Translations under genes and position numbers: made by a program
The notes under the pieces: generated by a model
What the model saw: only the letters and a program-made list of their open reading frames with translations
Told to the model about the DNA's origin: nothing
Databases searched by the model: none
In this document: piece after piece, positions 1 through 6,109 of the stretch
Numbering within the stretch: the first letter of the stretch is position 1
How the letters are laid out: every line of letters starts with the position of its first letter
NCBI GenBank assembly: GCA_945949625.1
Contig: CAMFFI010000044.1
Span: 1-7,780, forward strand
Origin: an uncultured bacterium
Lineage (GTDB): Bacteria > Bacillota > Clostridia > Oscillospirales > Acutalibacteraceae
Reading direction: 5' to 3'
Length of the DNA stretch: 7,780 nucleotides

Positions 1-855
1 CTATTGGAAAGTGATATTATCTATGCTGATGAAACCGTTGTTCAGGTGCTCAAGGAAGAAGGCAAAACACCACAGTCTGAATCAAGAATGTGGGTTTACG
101 GCTCAGATATTCGTTCCGGCAAAGCAATACGAATATTTGAGTATCAGCCTACGAGAGAAGGACGACATGCACAGAGCTTTCTTAAGGGCTTTAAAGGCGG
201 CTTGGTTACGGACGGATATGCCGGCTACAACGCAGTAGATAATGTTACCCGATATGGCTGTTGGGCGCATATGAGAAGAGCCTGGCGAGACGCAATGCCA
301 AAGGGAGCAACGATAGAAAACTCCAAGGCAGCAATCGGCTACAATTATTGCAACAAGTTGTTTGCACTTGAAAGAAAATGGAAAAATGTAAGCAACACTC
401 AAAGATTGGAAAATCGACACAATTTAGCAGAAAAGCTTGTGGATGAGTACTTTCTTTGGGTGCAAACTGTCGACCCTGTAAAAGGAAGTAAGCTTCAGGA
501 TGCGGTAACATATGCCATAAATCAGGAAAAACATTTGCGTGCATTTTTAAGCAATGGAGAAGTTGAGATTTCAAACAACTTTGCTGAAAATGCAATTCGG
601 CCATTTGTACTGGGGAGAAAGAACTGGTTGTTTTCAGATACAGTTAAGGGTGCTAAATCAAGCGCAATTATCTACAGCATAATTGAAACAGTAAAGGCAA
701 ATGGAGTGGAGCCGTATTCGTATCTCATATATACGTTGACTAATATGCAGTATGTTGGCAGACCGTTCTCCAACGAAACACTTGAGAGTTTTATACCCTG
801 GAATGATGATTTGAAAAAATCCATTGCCGATAGTGTAAAACCAATGACGGAATAA
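1..855 (+). CDS. IS66-family transposase (TnpC-type), 5' end outside window
   Basis: This is the DDE transposase of an IS66-type insertion sequence, which cuts and joins the element ends. The reading frame is open to the first base of the window, so the N-terminal helix-turn-helix and zinc-finger part lies upstream and is not seen; the visible 284 codons are the catalytic and C-terminal parts. Counting from the TTG at position 4, the acidic triad is D9 (YADETVVQVL), D70 (LVTDGYAGY) and E195 (NNFAENAIRP). Other IS66 hallmarks are CWAHMRR near 86-92, GRKNWLF near 204-210, and a C-terminal tail with an IPWND motif near 264-268. The 3' end appears complete, with a TAA stop. The terminal inverted repeat of the element could not be recognised in the 68 nt before the next gene. 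Family call is firm; whether the element is complete or active cannot be judged here. Confidence 0.95.
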   Translation, partial: LLESDIIYADETVVQVLKEEGKTPQSESRMWVYGSDIRSGKAIRIFEYQPTREGRHAQSFLKGFKGGLVTDGYAGYNAVDNVTRYGCWAHMRRAWRDAMPKGATIENSKAAIGYNYCNKLFALERKWKNVSNTQRLENRHNLAEKLVDEYFLWVQTVDPVKGSKLQDAVTYAINQEKHLRAFLSNGEVEISNNFAENAIRPFVLGRKNWLFSDTVKGAKSSAIIYSIIETVKANGVEPYSYLIYTLTNMQYVGRPFSNETLESFIPWNDDLKKSIADSVKPMTE

Positions 856-885
856 ATTTAATGATTTGAAAAGATTATATAAATT

Positions 886-921
886 CCCTCTGCTGTCGTC
901 AAAAGCAGAGGGTTTATTGTT
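886..921. terminator. Bidirectional terminator hairpin between convergent genes
   Basis: A perfect 9-bp inverted repeat, CCCTCTGCT (886-894) and AGCAGAGGG (904-912), encloses a 9-nt loop. On the plus strand it is followed by TTTATTGTTT, a usable U-rich tail for the transposase transcript. On the minus strand the hairpin lies 11 nt after the stop codon of the last operon gene and is followed by a weaker AATTTATATAAT tail. Its position between two converging units fits a shared intrinsic terminator. Confidence 0.8.
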
Positions 922-923
922 TG

Positions 924-1877
924 TTATGGGGTGGTTATTGAGCGGTTACTTTTATCGGGCAGTATTCTGAACATTACCGCGTTTGCGTAGGTTAAGGGTG
1001 CATTATGTCTGAAAAATACAGTACCCTCGGCAGGAGATTTAATCCGTGATTTTGTTTCGCCTGTGTATGGGTCCAGTATTTCTGCAAGAGTAGTGCCTCG
1101 TAAAACGTGTTGGTTTACATCGGCTGTTGCCGAAAAAATTCCGGCTGTTTTTGATTTTACGGTGATAATATCCTTATCGTCAATAACAACCGACTCGTTA
1201 AGTCCAACAACAGGGTGGTCGATGATTTTGTTAAGACTCATAAAATTAAGCACTGAATTTACCGCCTGCATTGCGCTGGGGATATCAATATTATCTGTTT
1301 CGTGTGTGTAAACAGAAAAAGCGTTAGTGCCGAATACCTGCCAGTTGTAGTTAAGGGTTGTTGTATCATAGGGGCGCGGAGTCCTCAGCATAACATAGGG
1401 AAGACCGAACTTTTTTGCGTCCTCCACATCTTCAAAGGAGGTTTTCATCATTCTTACGTGGGGAATGAATTTTCCCGGAATATAAAAGCTTGCAAACTGA
1501 ATACCGCATTTATACTCCTTTATTGCCTCGAACAGACCGCTTGCAATTCTTTGGGTGGTTTCTCCCAGATTATAGCCGGGAAACATTCTGTTAATATCGG
1601 TATTATCAGTTGGCCAGAATCTTTTTGAAATGTTCATTGAGTATGTATTTACAGAGGGAATAACCATTATCGCCTTGCCCTTTTCAATCTTTCCGTGACT
1701 TTCAATGATTTTCAGCGAGCGTATAAGCTGTGAGCAGATATACACCTGCTGAACCTCGTTGCCGCGCAACGCACCCACAATACATACAGAGGGCTCTCCG
1801 TTTCCGAATTTATAGCCTGTTATTCTTAAATTGTCACGGTATATGGAGTTTAATTCAAATAGCGTTTTCTTAACCAT
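924..1877 (-). CDS. M14/AstE-aspartoacylase-like protein lacking zinc ligands (predicted pseudoenzyme)
   Basis: This 317-residue protein has the succinylglutamate desuccinylase/aspartoacylase (M14-like) fold: an N-terminal zinc-hydrolase-like domain (about 1-215) and a C-terminal beta-rich, lipoyl-like domain (about 235-307). It aligns almost without gaps to the neighbouring paralogue at 1877-2827. The first zinc-site motif, GIHGDE in the neighbour, is GALRGNE here, so His becomes Arg38 while Glu41 stays. The second histidine (CIDIHAS) becomes Ala129 in GIQFASF. The general-base glutamate (LVVEMG) becomes Tyr190. The substrate-site motif DINRMFPG (94-101) is kept. The frame is intact, and the start overlaps the preceding stop by one base (TAATG), with AAAGGATG as ribosome binding site, so it is co-translated with its paralogue. 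It may be a regulatory or binding partner, or an enzyme with altered chemistry; HET at 192-194 is the only nearby alternative acidic/His cluster. Fold is confident; loss of activity is inferred. Confidence 0.88.
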   Translation of the reverse strand: MVKKTLFELNSIYRDNLRITGYKFGNGEPSVCIVGALRGNEVQQVYICSQLIRSLKIIESHGKIEKGKAIMVIPSVNTYSMNISKRFWPTDNTDINRMFPGYNLGETTQRIASGLFEAIKEYKCGIQFASFYIPGKFIPHVRMMKTSFEDVEDAKKFGLPYVMLRTPRPYDTTTLNYNWQVFGTNAFSVYTHETDNIDIPSAMQAVNSVLNFMSLNKIIDHPVVGLNESVVIDDKDIITVKSKTAGIFSATADVNQHVLRGTTLAEILDPYTGETKSRIKSPAEGTVFFRHNAPLTYANAVMFRILPDKSNRSITTP

Positions 1878-2827
1878 TAAGCTTCATCCTTTGTTTCTGT
1901 TTTTAGAATTCTTGCAATAAGAGAGCCTTCGGACACTACGGGATATTCACGCAGGGTAAATACAAGACCGTCCTCCGGAGCGGTGATAACCTCTTCAATA
2001 TTTCCGGTAAGGGGATTTAAAATATTGCCTACGCATTTTCCCTTTTCAACATAGGAACAATGCTGTATGTCGGGTACAAATATACCCGAAGCACCTGCAT
2101 TTATAAAGCTTACTTTCCCGTCCGTTGAAATAATCGGTTCCTTAGGAATACAGGTTTCACCGGTCCAGATGCCAAGCTCCTTCATATTGCATAATATACC
2201 GTCAACAAGCTGATTTCCGTATTCTTTGGTAATTCTCATACCTACGCCCATTTCAACCACAAGAGTAGGCGTATTTACGGAATTAAGCGAATAAGCAAGG
2301 GTGGATTCCAGAACCGTTGCGGAGCTGTGAATCCATATATAGTCAACATTCAGTTTTTTTGCCATTGGAACAAGAGCGTCCTTTGTTAATTCATTAATTC
2401 TTACCTGCGGAAGCTCTTTAAGAAAAATATTGCTTGCGTGAATGTCAATGCACAAATCTGAGCCTTTAATGTCGTTTATTATTTTAGAGGCGGTAAATTC
2501 AGCCATAGAGCCGTTTTCGTTTCCCGGGAAAATTCTGTTCATATCCAGGTCAAAGGCAGGAATACCTCTTGAAATCGAGTCAATTCCAAGAGGATTAAGG
2601 GCAGGATAAATATCCACAATTCCCGCTAAGGCGTCTATGTTGTCGTTTATTCTTCTTTGAAGCTCATAGCATACATACTGTCCCTCAAGCTCATCGCCGT
2701 GAATACCCGTAACAATGCTTATTCTTTTTTCGTTTCCTGTTAGCGGCTTAAGAGGGGTAATTCTGTTCTTTTTAATTTCAAGATTTTCGTCAATGGGAAG
2801 TCCCACAGACACAATGGTTTCCACCAT
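1877..2827 (-). CDS. M14-family zinc hydrolase, succinylglutamate desuccinylase/aspartoacylase-like
   Basis: This 316-residue protein is a predicted cytoplasmic zinc-dependent amidohydrolase or carboxypeptidase of the AstE/AspA group, which releases an acyl group or terminal amino acid from an amide-bonded substrate. Zinc ligands are visible as H43 and E46 (GIHGDE) and H130 (CIDIHAS); the catalytic glutamate is E192 in LVVEMG. N97 and R98 of DMNRIFPG match the substrate-carboxylate motif of the family. A beta-rich C-terminal lipoyl-like domain spans about 235-307, ending in the APEDGLVF and GSLIARI segments. The start ATG is preceded by AAAGGAG at 9-nt spacing, 21 nt after the transglutaminase-like gene. 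The true substrate is not known: an AstE role in arginine succinyltransferase breakdown is unlikely because no other ast gene is present. Its position suggests it trims or deacylates the product of the ATP-grasp module. Confidence 0.9.
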   Translation of the reverse strand: MVETIVSVGLPIDENLEIKKNRITPLKPLTGNEKRISIVTGIHGDELEGQYVCYELQRRINDNIDALAGIVDIYPALNPLGIDSISRGIPAFDLDMNRIFPGNENGSMAEFTASKIINDIKGSDLCIDIHASNIFLKELPQVRINELTKDALVPMAKKLNVDYIWIHSSATVLESTLAYSLNSVNTPTLVVEMGVGMRITKEYGNQLVDGILCNMKELGIWTGETCIPKEPIISTDGKVSFINAGASGIFVPDIQHCSYVEKGKCVGNILNPLTGNIEEVITAPEDGLVFTLREYPVVSEGSLIARILKTETKDEA

Positions 2828-2848
2828 AATTAAAAACTCCTTTGTTTT

Positions 2849-3649
2849 TTACTGTTCATCATTAATTGAAACGTTTACGTCAAGCTCCTGCCTGTTGTAG
2901 CCGTTGAAAATTCCTTTGTTTATAACGCAGTCGCTGTAATCTCTGCCGTGACTGATTTTTATGTATTGATTGTTTACAAGCAAGTCATTTGTGGGGTCAA
3001 AGCCGTACCAGAAGCCGTTGCAGAGAGCTTCAACCCAAGCGTGACTGTAACCCTCTCCGATTATTGCGCCGGTTACATAACGTACAGGGATTTTTGCCAT
3101 ACGGCAGAGAGCCGTCATAATTTGAGCGTAGTCCTGACAAACTCCGCACCCCTTGTTAAAAGCCTCCTCGGCAGTAGTGCTTACTGTGGTTTCGCCTTTT
3201 TTATAGGCAAAGTCTTTGTGAAGCTCACGCATTATGTGTAAAACCTTTTCGTATTCACGGGGGAATTTTTCAAGCTCAAGAGATTTGAAGTAATTCTCAA
3301 TGCCATTTCCCGGTGTTGTAAGAGGAGTGGGATATTTGAAAATAACCGATTTTGTTTCGTCAGGCTGAAATTCTTCAAAAATATCAAGTCCCGTAAAAGC
3401 TGTGCCTGTCATACTGACCACGAATTTATCGTGAGACTCGCTTATACAGCCGTACACAACTGAGTTGCCGAAGCTGTCTGTTGCGTTTTGTCTGTATTCA
3501 ACGCCGTTTATAAAAAGTTTAATATCTTCAATTTTTTGTCTTGCCGTATTCTGAGGCAAGCATTTAAGAGTAAATCTATGGTTTGTTACGGAACAATGAA
3601 AGTTTGATGCAAGGTCATACCTGAAATTTAGCCGTTTTATTTTAATCAC
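2849..3649 (-). CDS. Transglutaminase-like cysteine hydrolase (COG1305 type)
   Basis: This 266-residue protein has a bacterial transglutaminase-like N-terminal beta domain (about 8-85, with the family pattern DSFGNSVVYG near 58-67) and a papain-like transglutaminase core (about 130-225). The full catalytic triad is visible: C171 in GCGVCQDYA, H203 in YSHAWVEA and D218 in YGFDPTN. Bacterial members usually act as peptidases or amide hydrolases rather than crosslinkers. No signal peptide or membrane segment is seen, so it should be cytoplasmic. The start is GTG: it is the only possible start between an in-frame stop at 3674-3676 and the conserved domain, and the upstream A-rich stretch has only a poor ribosome binding site, so translation may depend on ribosomes arriving from the alpha-E gene 13 nt upstream. 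It is a standard companion of ATP-grasp/alpha-E pairs. Confidence 0.93.
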   Translation of the reverse strand: MIKIKRLNFRYDLASNFHCSVTNHRFTLKCLPQNTARQKIEDIKLFINGVEYRQNATDSFGNSVVYGCISESHDKFVVSMTGTAFTGLDIFEEFQPDETKSVIFKYPTPLTTPGNGIENYFKSLELEKFPREYEKVLHIMRELHKDFAYKKGETTVSTTAEEAFNKGCGVCQDYAQIMTALCRMAKIPVRYVTGAIIGEGYSHAWVEALCNGFWYGFDPTNDLLVNNQYIKISHGRDYSDCVINKGIFNGYNRQELDVNVSINDEQ

Positions 3650-3662
3650 TCTTTTCTTTTGA

Positions 3663-4331
3663 TTATTCCAGAATTAAATTTCTCAAAAGATTACGTCCGT
3701 GGGAATAGTTAAATTCATTGGAAGAAAACATAGTATTAAATGTGTTAATAACAGACCGGTCATATCTTGCCTGCGATTTAATAAGAAAGCTTTCCATTCT
3801 GTTAAATTCACGCTGAATTTCGTAAATTGGACGTTCAAGACTGAGATATAAATCAAGGCGTTCAATGCCTTTGCCCAGCTTAATAATATTGCGCACGGTC
3901 ATATCGCATATCTGGTCGTTTACACATCCCCAGAATGCAAGGATATGGTCAATTACCTTTTGCATTTCCGTTAAAGCAACAGGACTTTGCTCTGCGGTTT
4001 TTACATCGTCAATTGCAAGCTGGATATAGCTCATTGTGTCTGTTCCTATGTAATCACGCATAACTATGGCGTTGTCGTAGGCTCTGTTAAGGTTGCTTAT
4101 TAACGAAACAGGGTTTGTTTCATCAAAGGGAAAGCGTTTTATGAAGTCTGCCTTTGATACATAAGTGTTTGGTATGCCTATTTGCTGACAAAGAGTTTTG
4201 TAGAATTCTTCATCCTTGTCAATCATTTTGTCAAAGCCTTTAAGGTAGCTTTTAAGCAGAGTGTAAACACGCTCGGTATATCTGCCAAGCCAATATAAGT
4301 GGTCGAATTTTTCTACTGTGATAATATCCAT
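3663..4331 (-). CDS. Alpha-E domain protein (COG2307 type), short form
   Basis: This all-helical protein belongs to the alpha-E family, named for conserved R-x-x-E-R helices and nearly always encoded beside a circularly permuted ATP-grasp. Signature helices are LYWLGRYTER (12-21) and LGKGIERLDLYL (152-163); NRAYDNAIVMRD (82-93) matches the middle conserved helix. The biochemical role is unknown; it is thought to work with the ATP-grasp enzyme, possibly as a scaffold or carrier. At 222 residues it is clearly shorter than the roughly 300 residues usual for the family, with no frameshift evident. The reading frame overlaps the end of the ATP-grasp gene by 19 nt. Its ribosome binding site (4344-4353) lies inside that gene at an unusually long 12-nt spacing, so translational coupling is likely. 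Confidence 0.9.
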   Translation of the reverse strand: MDIITVEKFDHLYWLGRYTERVYTLLKSYLKGFDKMIDKDEEFYKTLCQQIGIPNTYVSKADFIKRFPFDETNPVSLISNLNRAYDNAIVMRDYIGTDTMSYIQLAIDDVKTAEQSPVALTEMQKVIDHILAFWGCVNDQICDMTVRNIIKLGKGIERLDLYLSLERPIYEIQREFNRMESFLIKSQARYDRSVINTFNTMFSSNEFNYSHGRNLLRNLILE

Positions 4332-5626
4332 GTGTCTTTAAAGCCTCCTCCTTGAGATGAGTTTACAATAAATGAATCGGGGTTCCTTGAAAATCTTGTC
4401 AAGCCGCTTTTCCATACCTTTGTTGTGCCGTCCGAAAGCACAAAGGCACGCAGGTCGGCTTTTCTGGGAGCACGTTTTCCGTCAATGAAAACATCTATAT
4501 CAAGAAAATCTATAACCTCCTGTGCAATAAAGCGGCGGGGTTCTGCCTTTAGCTTATTGATAAATTCTTCTTTCTTTTCTTTGGTCAGACTGTTTCCGAA
4601 AAATACTCCGTAACCGCCTGCCTCGGATACGTCCTTAATAACCAAATCGTCAAAATGTGAAAGAACGTAATCCATATCCTCCTTGTAAAAGGGAACATAT
4701 GTGGGAGCGTTATTAAGAATAGGCTCCTGATTGAGATAGTATTTAATCATTTTTGGAACAAAGTAGTAAATGCCTTTATCGTCGGCAATACCGTTGCCGG
4801 GAGCGTTAATTATTGCAACATTTCCCTTTTTGTATGCTTCAAATAAATGGGGAATACCGATAACTGAATCCTCACGGAAGGTCATAGGGTCAAGAAACTC
4901 GTCGGAAATTCTGCGGTACAATGCGCCTACACGCTGGCGGTTGCCCTGATAATCTACATAGTAAACATTGTCGTTTTCCACAACAAGGTCCTTGCCGGTT
5001 GTTAAAACAGCGCCTGTTTTTTCTGCAAAATATGAATGTTCAAAAAATGCGGCGTTATATCTTCCCGGTGTAACAATTACGTTAATTCCGCCTGTGTTTA
5101 CAAAATTCATTACTTCCTTAAGCATATCGGCGTAGGTTCTGTTATCCTCAATTTTTGTTCTTGCAAAGGTTTCGGGGCTTGTGCGCCTGCAAAGAGAACG
5201 TGCAATCATAGGATAGGACGCGCCGGAGGGAACTCTCAGGTTATCCTCAAGAATATACCAAGTGCCGTCCTTTGCCTGCACCAAATCAATTCCCGAAATA
5301 TGACTGAAAATGTTTTTCGGAGGAACAACTCCGTCACACTGCTGTAAAAAGCCTGACGAAGAAAAAATAAATTCTTCGGGAATTACCTTATCCTTTACAA
5401 TTTGCTTGTTGCCGTAAATATCTGCAAGGAACAGATTTAAAGCGTCCACACGCTGTATAAGACCTTTTTCAAGATGTTCAAATTCTGCTTTTTTGATAAT
5501 TCTGGGAATAGGGTCAAAGGGGAAAAGCTGTTCATTGAATTGCCCGTTTTTGTATATACCGAATTTTACTCCGTAACGTGAAAGCAGTTCGTTTACTGTG
5601 CTTGCGTGTTCAAATAATTCATCCAT
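4313..5626 (-). CDS. Circularly permuted type 2 ATP-grasp protein (COG2308 type)
   Basis: This is a predicted ATP-dependent amide or peptide ligase, joining a carboxylate to an amine via an acyl-phosphate. The family signatures appear in permuted order (numbered from the ATG at 5626): EDNLRVPSG (127-135), YRRISDEF (237-244), NAPGNGIADDK (274-284), VIKDVSEAGGYGVFFG (329-344), AQEV (368-371), DLRAFVLSDG (391-400), GLTRF (408-412) and the C-terminal GGGFKDTWIL (426-435). The length of 437 residues is slightly short for the family. A longer frame begins at GTG 5635, but that GTG is part of the GAGGTG ribosome binding site placed 6 nt before ATG 5626, so the ATG is preferred. It is the first gene of the five-gene operon and is followed directly by its usual partner alpha-E. 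The substrate cannot be deduced. No secretion signal is seen. Confidence 0.95.
   Translation of the reverse strand: MDELFEHASTVNELLSRYGVKFGIYKNGQFNEQLFPFDPIPRIIKKAEFEHLEKGLIQRVDALNLFLADIYGNKQIVKDKVIPEEFIFSSSGFLQQCDGVVPPKNIFSHISGIDLVQAKDGTWYILEDNLRVPSGASYPMIARSLCRRTSPETFARTKIEDNRTYADMLKEVMNFVNTGGINVIVTPGRYNAAFFEHSYFAEKTGAVLTTGKDLVVENDNVYYVDYQGNRQRVGALYRRISDEFLDPMTFREDSVIGIPHLFEAYKKGNVAIINAPGNGIADDKGIYYFVPKMIKYYLNQEPILNNAPTYVPFYKEDMDYVLSHFDDLVIKDVSEAGGYGVFFGNSLTKEKKEEFINKLKAEPRRFIAQEVIDFLDIDVFIDGKRAPRKADLRAFVLSDGTTKVWKSGLTRFSRNPDSFIVNSSQGGGFKDTWILSQ
4344..4353 (-). promoter_or_regulatory. Ribosome binding site of alpha-E gene inside ATP-grasp coding sequence
   Basis: The minus strand reads AAGGAGGAGG here, 12 nt before the alpha-E ATG. 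These bases also encode the glycines of the conserved GGGFKDTW motif that ends the ATP-grasp protein, so one stretch serves both as protein motif and as translation signal. The spacing is longer than optimal. Confidence 0.6.
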
Positions 5627-5632
5627 TTTATT

Positions 5633-5638
5633 CACCTC
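5633..5638 (-). promoter_or_regulatory. Ribosome binding site of ATP-grasp gene
   Basis: GAGGTG on the minus strand lies 6 nt before ATG 5626. It contains the in-frame GTG at 5635, which would otherwise be a longer start; no ribosome binding site precedes that GTG. This decides the start in favour of 5626. Confidence 0.75.
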
Positions 5639-5648
5639 GGTATTTATT

Positions 5649-5660
5649 GGGCAAATGCCC
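5649..5660. repeat. Small inverted repeat in operon leader
   Basis: GGGCA and TGCCC arms with a 2-nt centre (4-bp stem with 4-nt loop if folded) lie between the leader terminator and the ribosome binding site of the ATP-grasp gene. It could be a small RNA hairpin or an operator half-site pair, or chance. Confidence 0.3.
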
Positions 5661-5665
5661 TTTGG

Positions 5666-5714
5666 AAAAATAAAAAACAGACAAGGACGCTTTCAGAACA
5701 TCCTTGTCTGTTTT
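5666..5714 (-). terminator. Leader terminator/attenuator hairpin at 5' end of operon mRNA
   Basis: A perfect 14-bp inverted repeat (5674-5687 with 5701-5714) has a 13-nt loop. Read on the minus strand, the GC-containing core CAGACAAGGA/TCCTTGTCTG is followed by TTTTTTATTTTT, the form of an intrinsic terminator. The first arm begins about where transcription from the minus promoter (-10 at 5721-5726) should start, so every operon transcript would begin with this structure. No gene lies upstream on this strand for it to terminate, so conditional read-through or a 5' mRNA-stabilising hairpin are the two likely roles. On the plus strand the tail is only TTTTGAG. Confidence 0.7.
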
Positions 5715-5720
5715 GAGTAA

Positions 5721-5749
5721 ATTTTAGCACACTGAAAATTTAAAGTCAA
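5721..5749 (-). promoter_or_regulatory. Sigma-A promoter of the ATP-grasp operon
   Basis: On the minus strand, TTGACT (5749-5744) and TAAAAT (5726-5721) are separated by exactly 17 nt, and the -10 is preceded by TGC, an extended -10 element. Both hexamers match consensus at five of six positions. Predicted transcription start is near 5714-5716, giving a leader of about 90 nt. Confidence 0.75.
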
Positions 5750-5934
5750 TGAAAAAAGAAATAAGTGCTAAAGTTTATAGGTTGTGCCAATAATCTGTTA
5801 TCAATTGAGGTGTATGTTTATTTATTTTTATAGAAATGTGAAAATAAAAAGATGAAATTTTGAATTTTATTTTTTAAAAAGTTTCATTTTTTATTAAAGC
5901 CGGTGGCAGAGAGCTTTAAGTTTCTCTTGTAAGG

Positions 5935-5963
5935 TTGACACGTCAGGTAATCAATGATATACT
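5935..5963 (+). promoter_or_regulatory. Sigma-A promoter of citrate synthase
   Basis: A consensus TTGACA (5935-5940), a 17-nt spacer and TATACT (5958-5963) preceded by TGA make an extended -10 promoter. It is close to ideal for a vegetative sigma factor, predicting strong basal expression with a start near 5970 and an untranslated leader of about 140 nt. Confidence 0.85.
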
Positions 5964-6020
5964 ATTATACATAGTTATTATTTGCTTTTACAAAAATTTT
6001 ACTGTATAAAGCGTTTGAAA

Positions 6021-6068
6021 ATGATAAAGAAGATTTTGAAATTTTTAGCATTAAATCCTGCAAAATAA
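6021..6068 (+). CDS. Possible 15-residue leader peptide upstream of citrate synthase
   Basis: An ATG-started frame in the citrate synthase leader encodes MIKKILKFLALNPAK and ends with TAA, 41 nt before the citrate synthase start. The peptide is basic and hydrophobic. No good ribosome binding site precedes it, and in AT-rich DNA a frame this short can arise by chance, so this is a weak call kept because it falls within the predicted mRNA leader. Confidence 0.15.
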   Translation: MIKKILKFLALNPAK

Positions 6069-6095
6069 AATGATGTAAAATTGTTTAAGAATATA

Positions 6096-6101
6096 AAGGA
6101 G
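6096..6101 (+). promoter_or_regulatory. Ribosome binding site of citrate synthase
   Basis: AAGGAG ends at 6101, which places the TTG at 6110 at 8-nt spacing. The upstream in-frame GTG at 6101 and TTG at 6104 overlap or abut this site and cannot use it, so TTG 6110 is the best start. Confidence 0.75.
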
Positions 6102-6109
6102 TGTTGACT

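Larger units (their letters stand above)
5627..6109. other. Divergent control region between operon and citrate synthase
   Basis: This 483-nt region has no convincing long gene. It holds the minus-strand promoter, leader hairpin and ribosome binding site at its left, and the plus-strand promoter, a leader of about 140 nt and a ribosome binding site at its right. The middle (about 5760-5930) is very AT-rich. It includes an imperfect AT-rich hairpin with ATGAAA (5852-5857) and TTTCAT (5882-5887) arms followed by a T run, and a weak AGAGA/TCTCT repeat near 5909-5927 just upstream of the plus promoter. I see no recognised riboswitch, T-box or tRNA-like structure. Confidence 0.6.

Noticed and set aside
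856..923. Terminal inverted repeat of the IS66 element
   Set aside because: No recognisable IS66-type end sequence was found here, and the left end is outside the window, so arms cannot be matched.
1063..1628. Plus-strand open frames across the M14 genes
   Set aside because: They are antisense to a well-supported conserved gene, show no domain pattern and have no ribosome binding site.
1877..2827. Assignment as astE of the arginine succinyltransferase pathway
   Set aside because: Only fold and active-site motifs support it; no astA, astB, astC or astD neighbours are present, and the context is an ATP-grasp operon.
5036..5347. Plus-strand open frame opposite the ATP-grasp gene
   Set aside because: It is cysteine-rich low-complexity translation antisense to conserved ATP-grasp motifs, with no supporting signals.
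5627..5635. Longer ATP-grasp start at GTG 5635
   Set aside because: The GTG lies within the GAGGTG ribosome binding site of ATG 5626, and nothing like a ribosome binding site precedes it.
5761..5934. Riboswitch, T-box or CRISPR-like structure in the divergent region
   Set aside because: No conserved core motifs, no specifier-type stem, no regularly spaced direct repeats; only AT-rich low-complexity sequence and weak hairpins.
6101..6109. Longer citrate synthase starts at GTG 6101 or TTG 6104
   Set aside because: They overlap or directly abut the AAGGAG site; TTG 6110 has the correct 8-nt spacing.
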